A stretch of DNA of 27,004 bases, from assembly GCA_036003845.1 (NCBI GenBank), contig DASYRX010000388.1, positions 1-27,004 on the forward strand, given 5' to 3'. The notes beneath the pieces are model-generated. The model did no database searches. It was not told where the DNA came from and saw only the letters and a list, made by a program, of their open reading frames with translations. Every line of letters begins with the position of its first letter. Within the stretch, counting starts at the first letter, position 1. This document shows, piece after piece, positions 1 through 7,562 of the stretch. Source of the DNA: DASYRX01 sp036003845. GTDB lineage: Bacteria > Gemmatimonadota > Gemmatimonadetes > Gemmatimonadales > Gemmatimonadaceae. The translations under genes were made by a program, and so were the position numbers.

Positions 1-84
1 CTCATGCGCGGAGATCTCGCGCCCCTGGACCAGGCGAGCGAGCTCCGTCGCGGAACGCATTGTTAGGCTGGCTGCCGCAGTCAT
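1..84 (-). CDS. Amidase (GatA-like signature family), N-terminal fragment
   Basis: Partial gene running off the left edge of the window; only the first 28 codons are present. The frame reads from an ATG at 84, with an alternative in-frame ATG at 60. The peptide from the second ATG (MRSATELARLVQGREISAHE) closely matches the N-terminal 'SATELARLIRAREISxxE' helix that opens amidase-signature enzymes (GatA-like amidohydrolases using a Ser-Ser-Lys triad). The catalytic region lies outside the window, so substrate and activity cannot be judged. Neither ATG has a strong Shine-Dalgarno sequence. A perfect TTGACA lies upstream on the minus strand (122-117), but no convincing -10 follows at 17 nt. The gene is on the same strand as the ABC permease, whose stop is about 160 nt upstream. 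I am fairly sure of the family and unsure which ATG is used. Confidence 0.6.
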   Translation of the reverse strand, partial: MTAAASLTMRSATELARLVQGREISAHE

Positions 85-245
85 CGCACTGCGAAGCCTG
101 CGCTCGGCATTTGGGTTGTCAAGAGCATGCGCCTTTCCAGCAACCAAACTGCGACCGCGGATTCACGTGGAAACGACGCGGATCACAGCTTTCTATTGTG
201 CTTATTCCGCAGAGACCTGCGAAGCTCAGCGGCTAAGGTTTGGAT

Positions 246-2645
246 CTAGTCGCCGCGGAGAACCAATGTGGCGTTGATGCGTGCCGCGCGTCTCGCCGGC
301 AGGAACGCGGCAATTGTCGCAACGACCAATACGAGTACGGCGCATGCGGCGTAGATCGTCGGCGACATGGGGCTCACGCCATACAAAAAGCGGGAGAGCA
401 CGCGCGCCATCGCCAGCGCGGCTGCGATGCCGATCGCCAATCCAAGTCCGGCGAGAACGAGTCCCTGGGACGTAATCCAGCCAACGACCGAACCTCCTTG
501 TGCGCCTAACGCCATGCGAATGGCGATCTCGCGCGTACGCTGAACGACCGTATACGACACGATGCCGATGAGCCCGACCGCCGTCACGAGCAGTGCCACG
601 GCTGCGAGCCAGGACACTATTGTCCCGAGGGCGCGCTCGCCGGACAGAGCTGCGTCGACGAACTCGGCCAACGTACTCGTGCGCGCAATCGGAATGCGTG
701 GATCGATGTCGCTGACGGTGCGGCGCAAGGACGCGAGAACGCTGCCCGGCGGCAGCGCCGTCTTCACTGTCACATTGAGTGTCAAGCCACTGCGCCCGAG
801 TGTTTGCCGAGCCGGGATGTAGACCTGAATGCGCGACGGCGAATGGACTTCGTAGTGGCGCACGTTCCTGGCGACTCCGACCACCGTGCGATACAGCAGT
901 GTCGAGTCGGCGTGTCGCTCCTCAATCGTTAGGCGTTTGCCGATGGCATTCGTGCCTGGCCAATAGCGGGCTGCCATCGTTTCATCGATGATCGCGACCG
1001 GGGAGCTGCCTTCCGTATCAGTGCTCCGGAATGCGCGTCCCTCGACGAGGGGGATGCCGAACGTCTTGAAGTAGTCTTCGGATACGACGTTGAAGAGCGT
1101 GGACGCGCCGTTCTTTTCAGGATCGGTCTTCCCTTCAGGAAGCGTGCGCATCTCCCACGATCGGCCACTGAGCGGAACGAGCAGTGAAAGCGCGGATGAC
1201 GCGACGCCCGGAAGGGCGCGAGTTCTGGTCAACAGCTCATCGTAGAATGCGAGCCAGCGAGCTTTATCCGGAAAGTCACGGCCACCGGCGTTAACGCGCG
1301 CCGTAACGGCGGTCGTCGAATCGAAACCCTTGTCGGTGTTTTGCAGCTTGAGATAGCTGGAGAGCAGGAGTCCGGCGCCGATAAGCACGACGACGCTGAG
1401 CGCGACCTCGGCCACTACAAACGCGGAGCGCGTGCGTTCGCGCATGCCGCCGCCGACTCGGATGCCGGCCGAGAGCGCCTCGTGCAGATCGACACGCAGC
1501 GTACGCAGCGCCGGCAACGCGCCAAAGGCAACCGCAGTCGCCAGAGTGATGCCTAACGTAATCGCGATCGTGACGGGGTCCATCGTCACACGTTGCACGA
1601 GGACCGGTGCGATTTCAGATGGAAGCAGCCGCACGAGCGGACGCATGAGCGCGAAGCCAAGCCCCAACCCGAGCAGTCCGCCGGCCGAGGCCAACGCAAC
1701 GCTCTCCAGCACGAGCTGGCGCACGACCTCGCGTCTCGACGCGCCGAGCGCCATGCGCGTAGCCAGCTCGCGCCGCCGTTCTTCGGCGCGAGCGAACAGC
1801 AGCCCGCCGACATTGACCATGGCGACGAGAAGAACGAGACCGACTGCGCCTAACAAGAGCCAGATTTGACCGTTCGCGGAGCCGATCAGATAGTCTTGCA
1901 GAGGGCGGAGCGACGGTTTTGCGACGTCGGGCCCGACTTGCTCGATGACCTCTCGGCCGGCACGTTCGAGATCGGCGCTGGCCATACCTAACGAGATACC
2001 GGGCGCCAGTCGCGCATAGATGCGAGTTCCGAAGCTCGAGTCGCGTTCATTCCAGGGCAGCCCGGGGATGGCGCCCATGTTCACGAGTACGTCGGTGTTC
2101 GGCCAGGCCGCGTCCGGCGGGAGGACACCAATGACCGTATATGGGCGGCCGTCGAGTCCAAATGGTTTTCCGATTACAGCGGGGTCGCCGCCGAAGCGTC
2201 GCTGCCAATAGCCGTGAGTCAGCACGACGAGCCCCGCCGTTCCCTCCGTGGTCTCGCTCGCGTTGAAGACGCGACCTAACTGCGCCTCAACGCCGAGCAC
2301 GCGGAAGAAATCTCCGACGACAGCTTCGGCGTCGATGATCTCGGGATTCCCTGGGTCTGTTGTTCTGAAGCCCCAGCTCGCTGTGCCGCCATACGTCTGA
2401 AAGACGCGGCTACGATCGCGCCAATCGTTGTAGTTCGGGATCGATGTCGAGATTCCGAAGCCCTGTGACGACGTCACATCCACCGTGACCAACTGCTTAG
2501 CGTTGCGGAACGGCAGTGGTCGAAGCAAGACGCCGTTCACGACGCTCGCCACGGCTCCGACGCCGCCCACGCCGATCGCAATCGTTAGGGTCGCGAGGAT
2601 CGCATAGCTTGGACGGCGAACGAGACCACGAATGACGGGGCGCAT
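246..2645 (-). CDS. MacB/FtsX-type ABC transporter permease (ADOP-like orphan permease)
   Basis: A 799-residue inner-membrane protein with duplicated permease halves. TM1 (about residues 12-37) is followed by a MacB periplasmic core domain (about 40-240), then three TM helices (about 260-400), a second periplasmic domain (about 430-650) and three C-terminal TM helices. The segment RRRELATRMALGASRREVVR in the first half and REIAIRMALGAQ in the second are the paired FtsX cytoplasmic-loop signatures. This matches the large permease family abundant in Acidobacteria and Gemmatimonadota ('ADOP'), proposed to export peptides or lipids, or to act in mechanotransmission as MacB does. No ATPase partner lies in the window. 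Relatives often carry an extra 60-90 residue cytoplasmic N-terminal region; here the protein begins directly at the TM1 repeat. An in-frame TAA lies 12 nt before the ATG, next to a REP-like element, and no Shine-Dalgarno sequence is visible, so the front end may be shortened. Confidence 0.9.
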   Translation of the reverse strand: MRPVIRGLVRRPSYAILATLTIAIGVGGVGAVASVVNGVLLRPLPFRNAKQLVTVDVTSSQGFGISTSIPNYNDWRDRSRVFQTYGGTASWGFRTTDPGNPEIIDAEAVVGDFFRVLGVEAQLGRVFNASETTEGTAGLVVLTHGYWQRRFGGDPAVIGKPFGLDGRPYTVIGVLPPDAAWPNTDVLVNMGAIPGLPWNERDSSFGTRIYARLAPGISLGMASADLERAGREVIEQVGPDVAKPSLRPLQDYLIGSANGQIWLLLGAVGLVLLVAMVNVGGLLFARAEERRRELATRMALGASRREVVRQLVLESVALASAGGLLGLGLGFALMRPLVRLLPSEIAPVLVQRVTMDPVTIAITLGITLATAVAFGALPALRTLRVDLHEALSAGIRVGGGMRERTRSAFVVAEVALSVVVLIGAGLLLSSYLKLQNTDKGFDSTTAVTARVNAGGRDFPDKARWLAFYDELLTRTRALPGVASSALSLLVPLSGRSWEMRTLPEGKTDPEKNGASTLFNVVSEDYFKTFGIPLVEGRAFRSTDTEGSSPVAIIDETMAARYWPGTNAIGKRLTIEERHADSTLLYRTVVGVARNVRHYEVHSPSRIQVYIPARQTLGRSGLTLNVTVKTALPPGSVLASLRRTVSDIDPRIPIARTSTLAEFVDAALSGERALGTIVSWLAAVALLVTAVGLIGIVSYTVVQRTREIAIRMALGAQGGSVVGWITSQGLVLAGLGLAIGIAAALAMARVLSRFLYGVSPMSPTIYAACAVLVLVVATIAAFLPARRAARINATLVLRGD

Positions 2646-2657
2646 TGAATTGGGTTA

Positions 2658-2708
2658 GGGTGGGGTCAGACTCCAGGCGGGCCGCCGAGACGGAGTCTGA
2701 CCCCACCC
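2658..2708. repeat. REP-like palindromic element with perfect 17-bp arms
   Basis: The left arm (2658-2674) and right arm (2692-2708) are exact reverse complements and include the core GGGGTCAGACTCC. The 17-nt loop itself contains GGCGG/CCGCC. From memory, this core recurs as dispersed intergenic palindromes in many unrelated bacterial genomes and is often linked to REP-associated tyrosine transposases; none is present here. It lies between the cyclase stop (2746) and the permease ATG (2645), only 12 nt upstream of that ATG. Confidence 0.8.
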
Positions 2709-2745
2709 GATAGGACAGCGTGCGGCCGCGCCGGGTTTAAGCGGG

Positions 2746-3534
2746 CTACGTCTCCGTAAAGGCGACTGTGCGTGCGAACGCCGCTTCGCCGCCTTTGAAC
2801 TTCCAGGGGAAGCAGCCGATGACGAGGCGCTTGTTCTGCAGCTCAGGCTTCGCAATCTCGCCGCCGATGTTCTCGATATGAATGACGTTGTGCGGGAAGA
2901 GCGCGTTGTGCGTGAGCTGGTAGTCCGCGTCGGGGAAGAGTTTGTTGACGGCATCGGCGCCGCCGAAGCGTTCTTCGGCCTTTTTCCGCACGCGATCGCA
3001 GTGGCCGTGCATGCCTTTGCCGAGGAAGCGACCGATGGGGAGGTTCATCGGGTGATCGGTGGAGATCGCGTCGACGCCCCAGACATGGACCTTCTTTTTT
3101 AGGAGCCAGGGGACGAGATCGGGGTGTGGGCCGGGGTGGTAGTGGACGTAGCGTTCTTCGTCAGGCGTCTCGCCGAACTGACCGAACCGTTCCCAACCGG
3201 TGTGCAAAACGAGGATGTCGCCGTCCCTGACCTCGACGCGCTTCTCGATCATCTGCGGCGTATACACGGCGAGGTCGTCCATCTCGTCACGCAGATCGAC
3301 GATGACGCCGGGCCCGTAGAGCCACTCGAGCGGGATCTGGTCAATCGTTAGGCCACCTGTGACGAAATGCCGTGGGGCGTCCAGGTGCGTGCCCATGTGG
3401 TTCGAGGTCATGATGTACTGCGCGTTCACGCCATGCTCGACCTTGCGCTTGATGTACTTGACCTCGAAGGGAGGGTAGTACGGCCAGAAGAACGAGTCTT
3501 GATTCAGCGGTTGAGAAAGGTCGTGAATTTTCAT
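2746..3534 (-). CDS. Cyclase-family metal-dependent hydrolase (kynurenine formamidase-like)
   Basis: A 262-residue protein of the cyclase/KynB family, which hydrolyses formamides, isatin or related lactams using a divalent metal. The family motif HMGTHLDAPRHF sits at residues 46-57, giving candidate metal ligands His46, His50, Asp52 and His56. A second conserved block follows (GDILVLHTGWERF, about 105-118), then GVDAISTDHP (about 153-162). There is no signal peptide, so the protein is probably cytoplasmic. I chose the ATG at 3534 because the peptide begins at the family's usual MxIxDLSxPL opening; a GTG nine codons upstream (3561) is in frame but adds an atypical proline-rich start. The substrate cannot be assigned: no other tryptophan-catabolism gene is present. 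It follows the metallo-beta-lactamase gene on the same strand after a gap of about 200 nt holding an inverted repeat. Confidence 0.88.
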   Translation of the reverse strand: MKIHDLSQPLNQDSFFWPYYPPFEVKYIKRKVEHGVNAQYIMTSNHMGTHLDAPRHFVTGGLTIDQIPLEWLYGPGVIVDLRDEMDDLAVYTPQMIEKRVEVRDGDILVLHTGWERFGQFGETPDEERYVHYHPGPHPDLVPWLLKKKVHVWGVDAISTDHPMNLPIGRFLGKGMHGHCDRVRKKAEERFGGADAVNKLFPDADYQLTHNALFPHNVIHIENIGGEIAKPELQNKRLVIGCFPWKFKGGEAAFARTVAFTET

Positions 3535-3597
3535 GGGATTTAACGGCGTCGACGGCGGCACGGGTTGAGAATACAGCTGCGTAAAACGGGGCCTAAC

Positions 3598-3676
3598 GCG
3601 CGGGCGTTAAGGTCGTCAACTGCGTTAAGAGTTTTCGAACGAACGCTTCACGCCTTTGACGCGTTAACGCCCGCGC
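3598..3676. repeat. 13-bp inverted repeat in the gap between two hydrolase genes
   Basis: The arms GCGCGGGCGTTAA (3598-3610) and TTAACGCCCGCGC (3664-3676) are perfect reverse complements separated by 53 nt. They occupy most of the 197-nt gap between the hydrolase stop at 3732 and the cyclase start at 3534. No U-run follows on either strand. It could be a large mRNA hairpin, a regulator site or a degenerate repeat element; the sequence does not decide. Confidence 0.5.
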
Positions 3677-3722
3677 ATACGGACTTTTTGTCGCGTCGCA
3701 GTTTTTCACTTGTGCCGCAGTC

Positions 3723-3739
3723 GACGCTGTTTCAGCGTC
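3723..3739. other. Short perfect hairpin over the stop codon of the metallo-hydrolase gene
   Basis: GACGCTG (3723-3729) and CAGCGTC (3733-3739) pair perfectly around a 3-nt loop. The TGA stop of the minus-strand hydrolase gene (3734-3732) lies at the loop. No run of U follows on the minus strand, so a classical terminator is doubtful; 3'-end mRNA protection is possible. Confidence 0.4.
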
Positions 3740-4625
3740 CAGAGAGCTCTTCATACAATGTCCGGATGAATCTCTCGTGTCCTGCCGGCCAATCCTTTGC
3801 ATATGCGGCGCTCATGTTCGCGGCCAGCACCTGGTCGACTGTCTTGCCGGCGAGGATCTCCGCACGCATCTGCTCGCGTAGCGTGAACAGCGCGTCACGC
3901 CACGCCTTGAGTCGCGCGCGGTCGGCCAGCGGCCCGTGACCCGGAATAATCTTGGTTTGCGCATCGGCCATGCCTAGCGCCATGTCCGCTGTCGTGATGA
4001 CGCCATCGATGGACCCTCCGCTGGATCGATCGACGAACGGCAAGCCGGCGTTATGGAACACGTCGCCCATGTGAATCACGTTCGCCTTGATGAAGCGCAC
4101 GATCGCATCGCCGTCGGTGTGCGCGGGAGGGACGTGCGTCGCAACCAGCGAGTCGCCGTTGATGTGGAACGTCACGGTCTCGGTGAACGTGACCATCGGC
4201 AGAGCGGCCTTGGGCGCCGGTGCCTGTTGCGAGTTTAGCGCCTTCACGAAGAGGCCCGTGGACATGCGGCGCCTGACGTTATCGTGCGCGACGAGCAGCG
4301 CGCCTGTCTTGCCGAGGTTCTCGTTCCCGCCTGTGTGATCGAAGTGCCAGTGCGTGTTCACGACGAAGCGCACGGGTTTCGGCGTGATCGCGGCAATGGC
4401 GGCGAGGATCTTGGGCGTGAGCGGCGCGAACTGGTCGTCAACGAGGAATGCGGCATCGTCACCGACCGAGAGTCCCATGTTGCCACCGGAGCCGGTGAGC
4501 ATGTACACCCCGCGCGCGAGTTGAATGGTGCGCACCTGCACGGTGTCATAATTGACTTGCGCACGGACACCGGACGTGAGGAGAACAGACGCGGCGCTAC
4601 AGGCGAGCGTTAGGCGACGAATCAT
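3732..4625 (-). CDS. Exported metallo-beta-lactamase-fold hydrolase
   Basis: A 297-residue protein with an N-terminal signal peptide (MIRRLTLACSAASVLLTSGVRAQ, cleavage near residue 22), so probably periplasmic. The MBL-fold zinc motif HWHFDH is at residues 92-97 (His92, His94, Asp96, His97). Later ligands are His169 in PAHTDGD, Asp188 in HMGDVF and His230 in PGHG. The pattern resembles class B-like 'MBL fold metallo-hydrolases' common in soil bacteria, some of which have weak beta-lactamase activity; the true substrate is unknown. The C-terminus (about 250-297) is helical, as is usual for this group. The ATG at 4625 has GAGG about 10 nt upstream. The gene begins 27 nt after the stop of the alanine racemase-like gene, so the two are probably cotranscribed with the ParB-like gene. 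Confidence 0.88.
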   Translation of the reverse strand: MIRRLTLACSAASVLLTSGVRAQVNYDTVQVRTIQLARGVYMLTGSGGNMGLSVGDDAAFLVDDQFAPLTPKILAAIAAITPKPVRFVVNTHWHFDHTGGNENLGKTGALLVAHDNVRRRMSTGLFVKALNSQQAPAPKAALPMVTFTETVTFHINGDSLVATHVPPAHTDGDAIVRFIKANVIHMGDVFHNAGLPFVDRSSGGSIDGVITTADMALGMADAQTKIIPGHGPLADRARLKAWRDALFTLREQMRAEILAGKTVDQVLAANMSAAYAKDWPAGHERFIRTLYEELSGR

Positions 4626-4652
4626 GAGTTTGAGATCCTCTGTGGAAAGCGA

Positions 4653-5849
4653 TTATACGACGTGCCGAGCGAGCAGGGGGTTGAGATGCATGAACATGTT
4701 GTACTCGGACCATCCGGCACGCGCCGCGACTTCATTCGGGTGAATCGCCGGGTGATCGGGGCCAACCAGCGTCGCAACGTCACCGACCTTGACGGACGTC
4801 TCCGTACCTAACGCGATGAGCGTGTGGCTCGCGCTGACCGTCCCGATGACCGGATACACGCGGTCCCCAATCAGGACGTCGCATCCCTTGACGGCGCCGC
4901 TGGGGTAGCCGTCGACGTGACCGACCGGAAGTGTCGCGACCCACGTCGGAGTAGACGCTTTCCAGCGGCGGTGATAGCTCACGCCTTCGCCTGCTTCGAG
5001 CCGCACCAATCGGACGACTGGGGCTCGCAAGCGATATGCGGCGCGCAGCTCGCCGCGCGAACGGGCCTCCTCCGACACATAGCCACCGTACACGGCGAGC
5101 CCCGGTCGCACGGCATCGAGAAACGTCTCGGGGATGTGCCAGACGGCGTGTGACGACGCCGCATGCAGCCGACCGACTTTGACGCCGCCGAGTTGCGCGG
5201 CATCGGCGAGTGTGCGAAGCTGCTTCGCCATCTCTTTGTCGAAATCGACGTCTTCAGTCAGCTCTGTAAAGACGCCCTCGATCTGCACGTTAGGCGCCTT
5301 GCCGAGTGCGTCGATCAGCGCCGGCGCCCGCGCGATCGGTACTCCCATGCGGTGCATGCCGGCATCGACATACACGTGCACACCAACGCCACGCCCGCGC
5401 GCTGCCCGGAGCGCGACCTCGGACGCGAGTGCCTCGTCGGGTGTGATGCGAACATCGTGCGCGATCAGTTCATCCAGCTCGTTCGGTTCCACGCGTGCCA
5501 TCAGCAGTACAGGCTTCTTCACGCCCGCTGATCGCAGTGCTAATGCCTCGTCAATACGGACTACTGCGATCCCCCACACTTCGGGAAGGCCGTCGAGCAC
5601 AGGACCAACGACACTACAGCCGCAGCCGTAGGCGTTGTTCTTTGCCACGGCCAGAATCGGCTTGCCTCCCGTTAGGCGAGCGATGGCGCGGACGTTCTGC
5701 GTCAGCGCCGCGCCTTCGATCTCGAGCCATGGTTCGGAAGGATGTAACTCGGACAGAACCGGCGGCGCGCTAGCCTCGGCTAGCCGCACGCGACCGAGTG
5801 CAGCGCCGACCGCCGTGCCGACGACGAACTGTCGGCGCGAAATACTCAC
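4653..5849 (-). CDS. Tat-signal alanine racemase-like PLP protein
   Basis: A 398-residue fold-type III PLP protein of the alanine racemase family. It starts with a twin-arginine signal (SRRQFVVG, residues 4-11, then a hydrophobic stretch and AEA), predicting folded export to the periplasm; ordinary Alr/DadX are cytoplasmic. The PLP lysine is Lys70 in LAVAKNNAYG, and GMHRMG (residues 164-169) matches the conserved TGMxRLG-type block. The catalytic tyrosine is probably Tyr292 in GVSYHRRW. The normally conserved 'GRVCMDQ' block reads IGTVSASH (about 335-342), so the Met-Asp pair is replaced. Broad-specificity periplasmic racemases are a possible parallel. The GTG start at 5849 overlaps the ParB-like stop by one base and has a strong GAGGAGGGG just upstream, implying translational coupling. 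Family certain; racemase activity uncertain. Confidence 0.88.
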   Translation of the reverse strand: MSISRRQFVVGTAVGAALGRVRLAEASAPPVLSELHPSEPWLEIEGAALTQNVRAIARLTGGKPILAVAKNNAYGCGCSVVGPVLDGLPEVWGIAVVRIDEALALRSAGVKKPVLLMARVEPNELDELIAHDVRITPDEALASEVALRAARGRGVGVHVYVDAGMHRMGVPIARAPALIDALGKAPNVQIEGVFTELTEDVDFDKEMAKQLRTLADAAQLGGVKVGRLHAASSHAVWHIPETFLDAVRPGLAVYGGYVSEEARSRGELRAAYRLRAPVVRLVRLEAGEGVSYHRRWKASTPTWVATLPVGHVDGYPSGAVKGCDVLIGDRVYPVIGTVSASHTLIALGTETSVKVGDVATLVGPDHPAIHPNEVAARAGWSEYNMFMHLNPLLARHVV

Positions 5850-6808
5850 TACCCCTCCTCGCTCGGCGCACCGCCGGTCCGCGCGACCTGATCCGCTTTC
5901 ACCTTCGCCGGATCGAACTTCTTGGCGCTGGCGATCATCTTGTCGATCGTCTCGTCGAAGTCCGGGGTCGCCTTGCGTTGGAATCGGATCGGATTGATGC
6001 GGGCGACGACGAACGCGCGCAGGTACGGGCTCTCCATGCCGCGCTCTTTGAGCGCCGCGATGGCGGCATTGACGGCGTCGTTCAGCTCCATGACTTTGGC
6101 GGCACGAACGCGGCGAGCCTCGAGGGCGCGCGGAAGCTTCGACGAGGAGAACTTGTCGATCCGTTTCAGGATGCTGTGGTACGCACCGCCCGAGAAACGC
6201 CCGTTGATCTGATAGCAGAGGCCTAACGTCAACAGCGCGGGCTCCTCGAACTCGGTCTCGTAGTCCTTCTCGGGTCGATCGTCGATCTGCGCCAGCCCTT
6301 CGGCGAGCCTGATGACCTCGAGCGCTTTCTCCCTCAGGTTGTGCGCCTTCTCGGTGTTGAGCACCAGGATGCGATGCGCGACTTCGGGCTCCGGCACAAC
6401 CAGAGCCGTGATCGACCGTGCCCCCAGGTTCCGCATGGCGCCGATTCGGTGGTAGCCGTTAGGCGACCAGTATTTCCCGTCGCCTGCCGGAACGGCGATC
6501 ACCGGATCGAGAAACCGGTCGAGTTTATTAATTGCAACGGCCAGTTTCCCCACGTGAGCCTCGGACAGATCACGCTGATACGGGGTGGGCTCCACCTTGT
6601 CCAAGGGGAGGCCGGCCAAAATCTGCCAATTGCCGCCTAACGGATCGCGATAGATGCCGAGTACGGCACCGCCGTCATGCGTAATGCGCTCTGCTATTGC
6701 TTGCACGCTCGCCGGCGGCGCCGTAGAGGCGAGCTTGCGCGCCTCGAGGCCGCGCGAGGCGGCGGGAGCGTCGTCCTTCTTCTTTTTGCGCTTCTTAGCG
6801 ACAGCCAT
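5849..6808 (-). CDS. ParB/sulfiredoxin-fold N-terminal domain protein
   Basis: A 319-residue protein (from the ATG at 6808) with a lysine-rich tail at residues 4-11 and then a ParB-type nuclease/NTPase domain at about 50-145. The domain begins LPLDKVEPTPYQRDLSEAHV, includes DPVIAV, and carries the box NGYHRIGAMRNLGA, the equivalent of ParB's GxHRxxAxxxxG. The rest (about 150-315) is helical and charged with no recognised HTH, so this is unlikely to be the chromosome-partitioning ParB. No parA or parS sites accompany it. A TTG four codons upstream (6820) is possible but less likely. The ATG has GGGTGG upstream as a modest ribosome site. It is the first gene of the unit ParB-like, racemase-like, metallo-hydrolase. 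Role unknown; DNA binding or a CTP/ATP-dependent enzyme are options. Confidence 0.82.
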   Translation of the reverse strand: MAVAKKRKKKKDDAPAASRGLEARKLASTAPPASVQAIAERITHDGGAVLGIYRDPLGGNWQILAGLPLDKVEPTPYQRDLSEAHVGKLAVAINKLDRFLDPVIAVPAGDGKYWSPNGYHRIGAMRNLGARSITALVVPEPEVAHRILVLNTEKAHNLREKALEVIRLAEGLAQIDDRPEKDYETEFEEPALLTLGLCYQINGRFSGGAYHSILKRIDKFSSSKLPRALEARRVRAAKVMELNDAVNAAIAALKERGMESPYLRAFVVARINPIRFQRKATPDFDETIDKMIASAKKFDPAKVKADQVARTGGAPSEEG

Positions 6809-6920
6809 GAAGCCACCCAAGGCCTAAGAGCTAAGGACTAAGGACTCAAGCGCCGAATGTACCCGTCCCCCGAGAGGGGAGCCAGTTTGACCACAGGGTC
6901 ACGTAGCAAGCCAGGCCGTG

Positions 6921-6949
6921 TTGCGGAGGCGCCCCGTCTCTCGTATTAT
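6921..6949 (+). promoter_or_regulatory. Sigma70-type promoter for the cold-shock leader
   Basis: TTGCGG (6921-6926) and TATTAT (6944-6949, five of six to TATAAT) are separated by exactly 17 nt. The predicted transcription start is near 6956. It drives the plus strand, away from the ParB-like gene, and gives a leader of about 190 nt before the cold-shock ATG, similar in length to known csp leaders. Confidence 0.55.
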
Positions 6950-7004
6950 GGTCGCGCGAAAGAGCCGCGATGCGTGCTCACGCGGCGAGTTCCGATTCAA
7001 AGGG

Positions 7005-7030
7005 GCCTGCGTTCGCGCAGGCTTTTTTCT
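7005..7030 (+). terminator. Intrinsic terminator inside the cold-shock leader (attenuator or small RNA end)
   Basis: GCCTGCG (7005-7011), TTCG loop and CGCAGGC (7016-7022) form a perfect stem followed at once by six T and then more T-rich sequence. It sits between the promoter at 6921-6949 and the cold-shock ATG at 7144, and no gene on this strand ends here. It would release an RNA of about 70 nt unless read through. Confidence 0.7.
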
Positions 7031-7143
7031 TTTTCGCTCAGTCCAGAGCGATGCCCATCGTGAGGGCCCTGATCACGAGCTTGCTGTTGGCGGCAGTCGG
7101 GTCCCCCGCACTCCGACCGCAGCGCAGATCGAGGAGACAGGAA

Positions 7144-7356
7144 ATGCGTACGACCGGCACCGTAAAGTGGTTCAACGACGCGAAGGGCTTCGGCTTCATC
7201 ACGCCCGACAATGGACAGAAGGATTGCTTCGTCCATCACTCGGCCATCCAAGCCCAGGGCTTCAGGTCGCTCGCGGAAGGCGAGCGCGTGGAGTTCGAGG
7301 TTGTGGACGGGAAGAAGGGACCTGCCGCGGAGAATGTCACAAAGATCGGCCGCTAG
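7144..7356 (+). CDS. CspA-family cold-shock protein
   Basis: A 70-residue single cold-shock domain protein, the full usual length. RNP1 (KGFGFI, residues 14-19) and RNP2 (CFVHHSAI, about 28-35) are intact, and the opening TGTVKWFNDAKGFGF is canonical. It binds single-stranded RNA and DNA in the cytoplasm and acts as an RNA chaperone or antiterminator. I start it at the ATG at 7144 because GAGGAG lies 7 nt upstream and the protein then begins where the fold begins. The frame is open upstream to 6970, but that extension has no family counterpart. The long leader with a promoter and an internal terminator suggests post-initiation control. A strong terminator follows. Confidence 0.95.
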   Translation: MRTTGTVKWFNDAKGFGFITPDNGQKDCFVHHSAIQAQGFRSLAEGERVEFEVVDGKKGPAAENVTKIGR

Positions 7357-7411
7357 GCGGTGCGACCGGTCGATCGATCCTAACGAGATCGGCGGCCGAC
7401 AAAGAAAGAAG

Positions 7412-7447
7412 CGGGTGCGACTTCGGTCGCACCCGTTTGGTTTTCCA
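7412..7447 (+). terminator. Intrinsic terminator of the cold-shock gene
   Basis: CGGGTGCGAC (7412-7421), TTCG loop and GTCGCACCCG (7426-7435) form a perfect 10-bp stem followed by TTTGGTTTT. It lies 55 nt after the cold-shock stop codon. Confidence 0.85.
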
Positions 7448-7461
7448 ACTGTAAGAGACAC

Positions 7462-7545
7462 CGCAGATACGCGCAGATGAACGCGAGTCCGTACGTCATT
7501 TCCTCCAGAATCCGCGTGGATCCGCGACAATCTGTGGTTTCTTTG
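7462..7545. repeat. Degenerate CGCAGAT/ATCTGCG-type intergenic repeat
   Basis: The left part reads ACCGCAGAT, CGCAGATGAACGCGAG. The right part reads ATCCGCGTGGATCCGCG and ends ATCTGTGGT, so the ends match as an inverted repeat with one mismatch. From memory this resembles a dispersed repeat (CCGCAGATnnACGCAGAT) seen between genes in many environmental bacteria. It fills the gap between the convergent cold-shock and methyltransferase genes. Confidence 0.5.
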
Positions 7546-7562
7546 TTTTGAACAACTCGGAG

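Noticed and set aside
6970..7143. In-frame 58-codon extension of the cold-shock protein upstream of 7144
   Set aside because: It would be translated from the leader terminator region and has no family counterpart, while the ATG at 7144 has a good ribosome site and gives a normal 70-residue protein.
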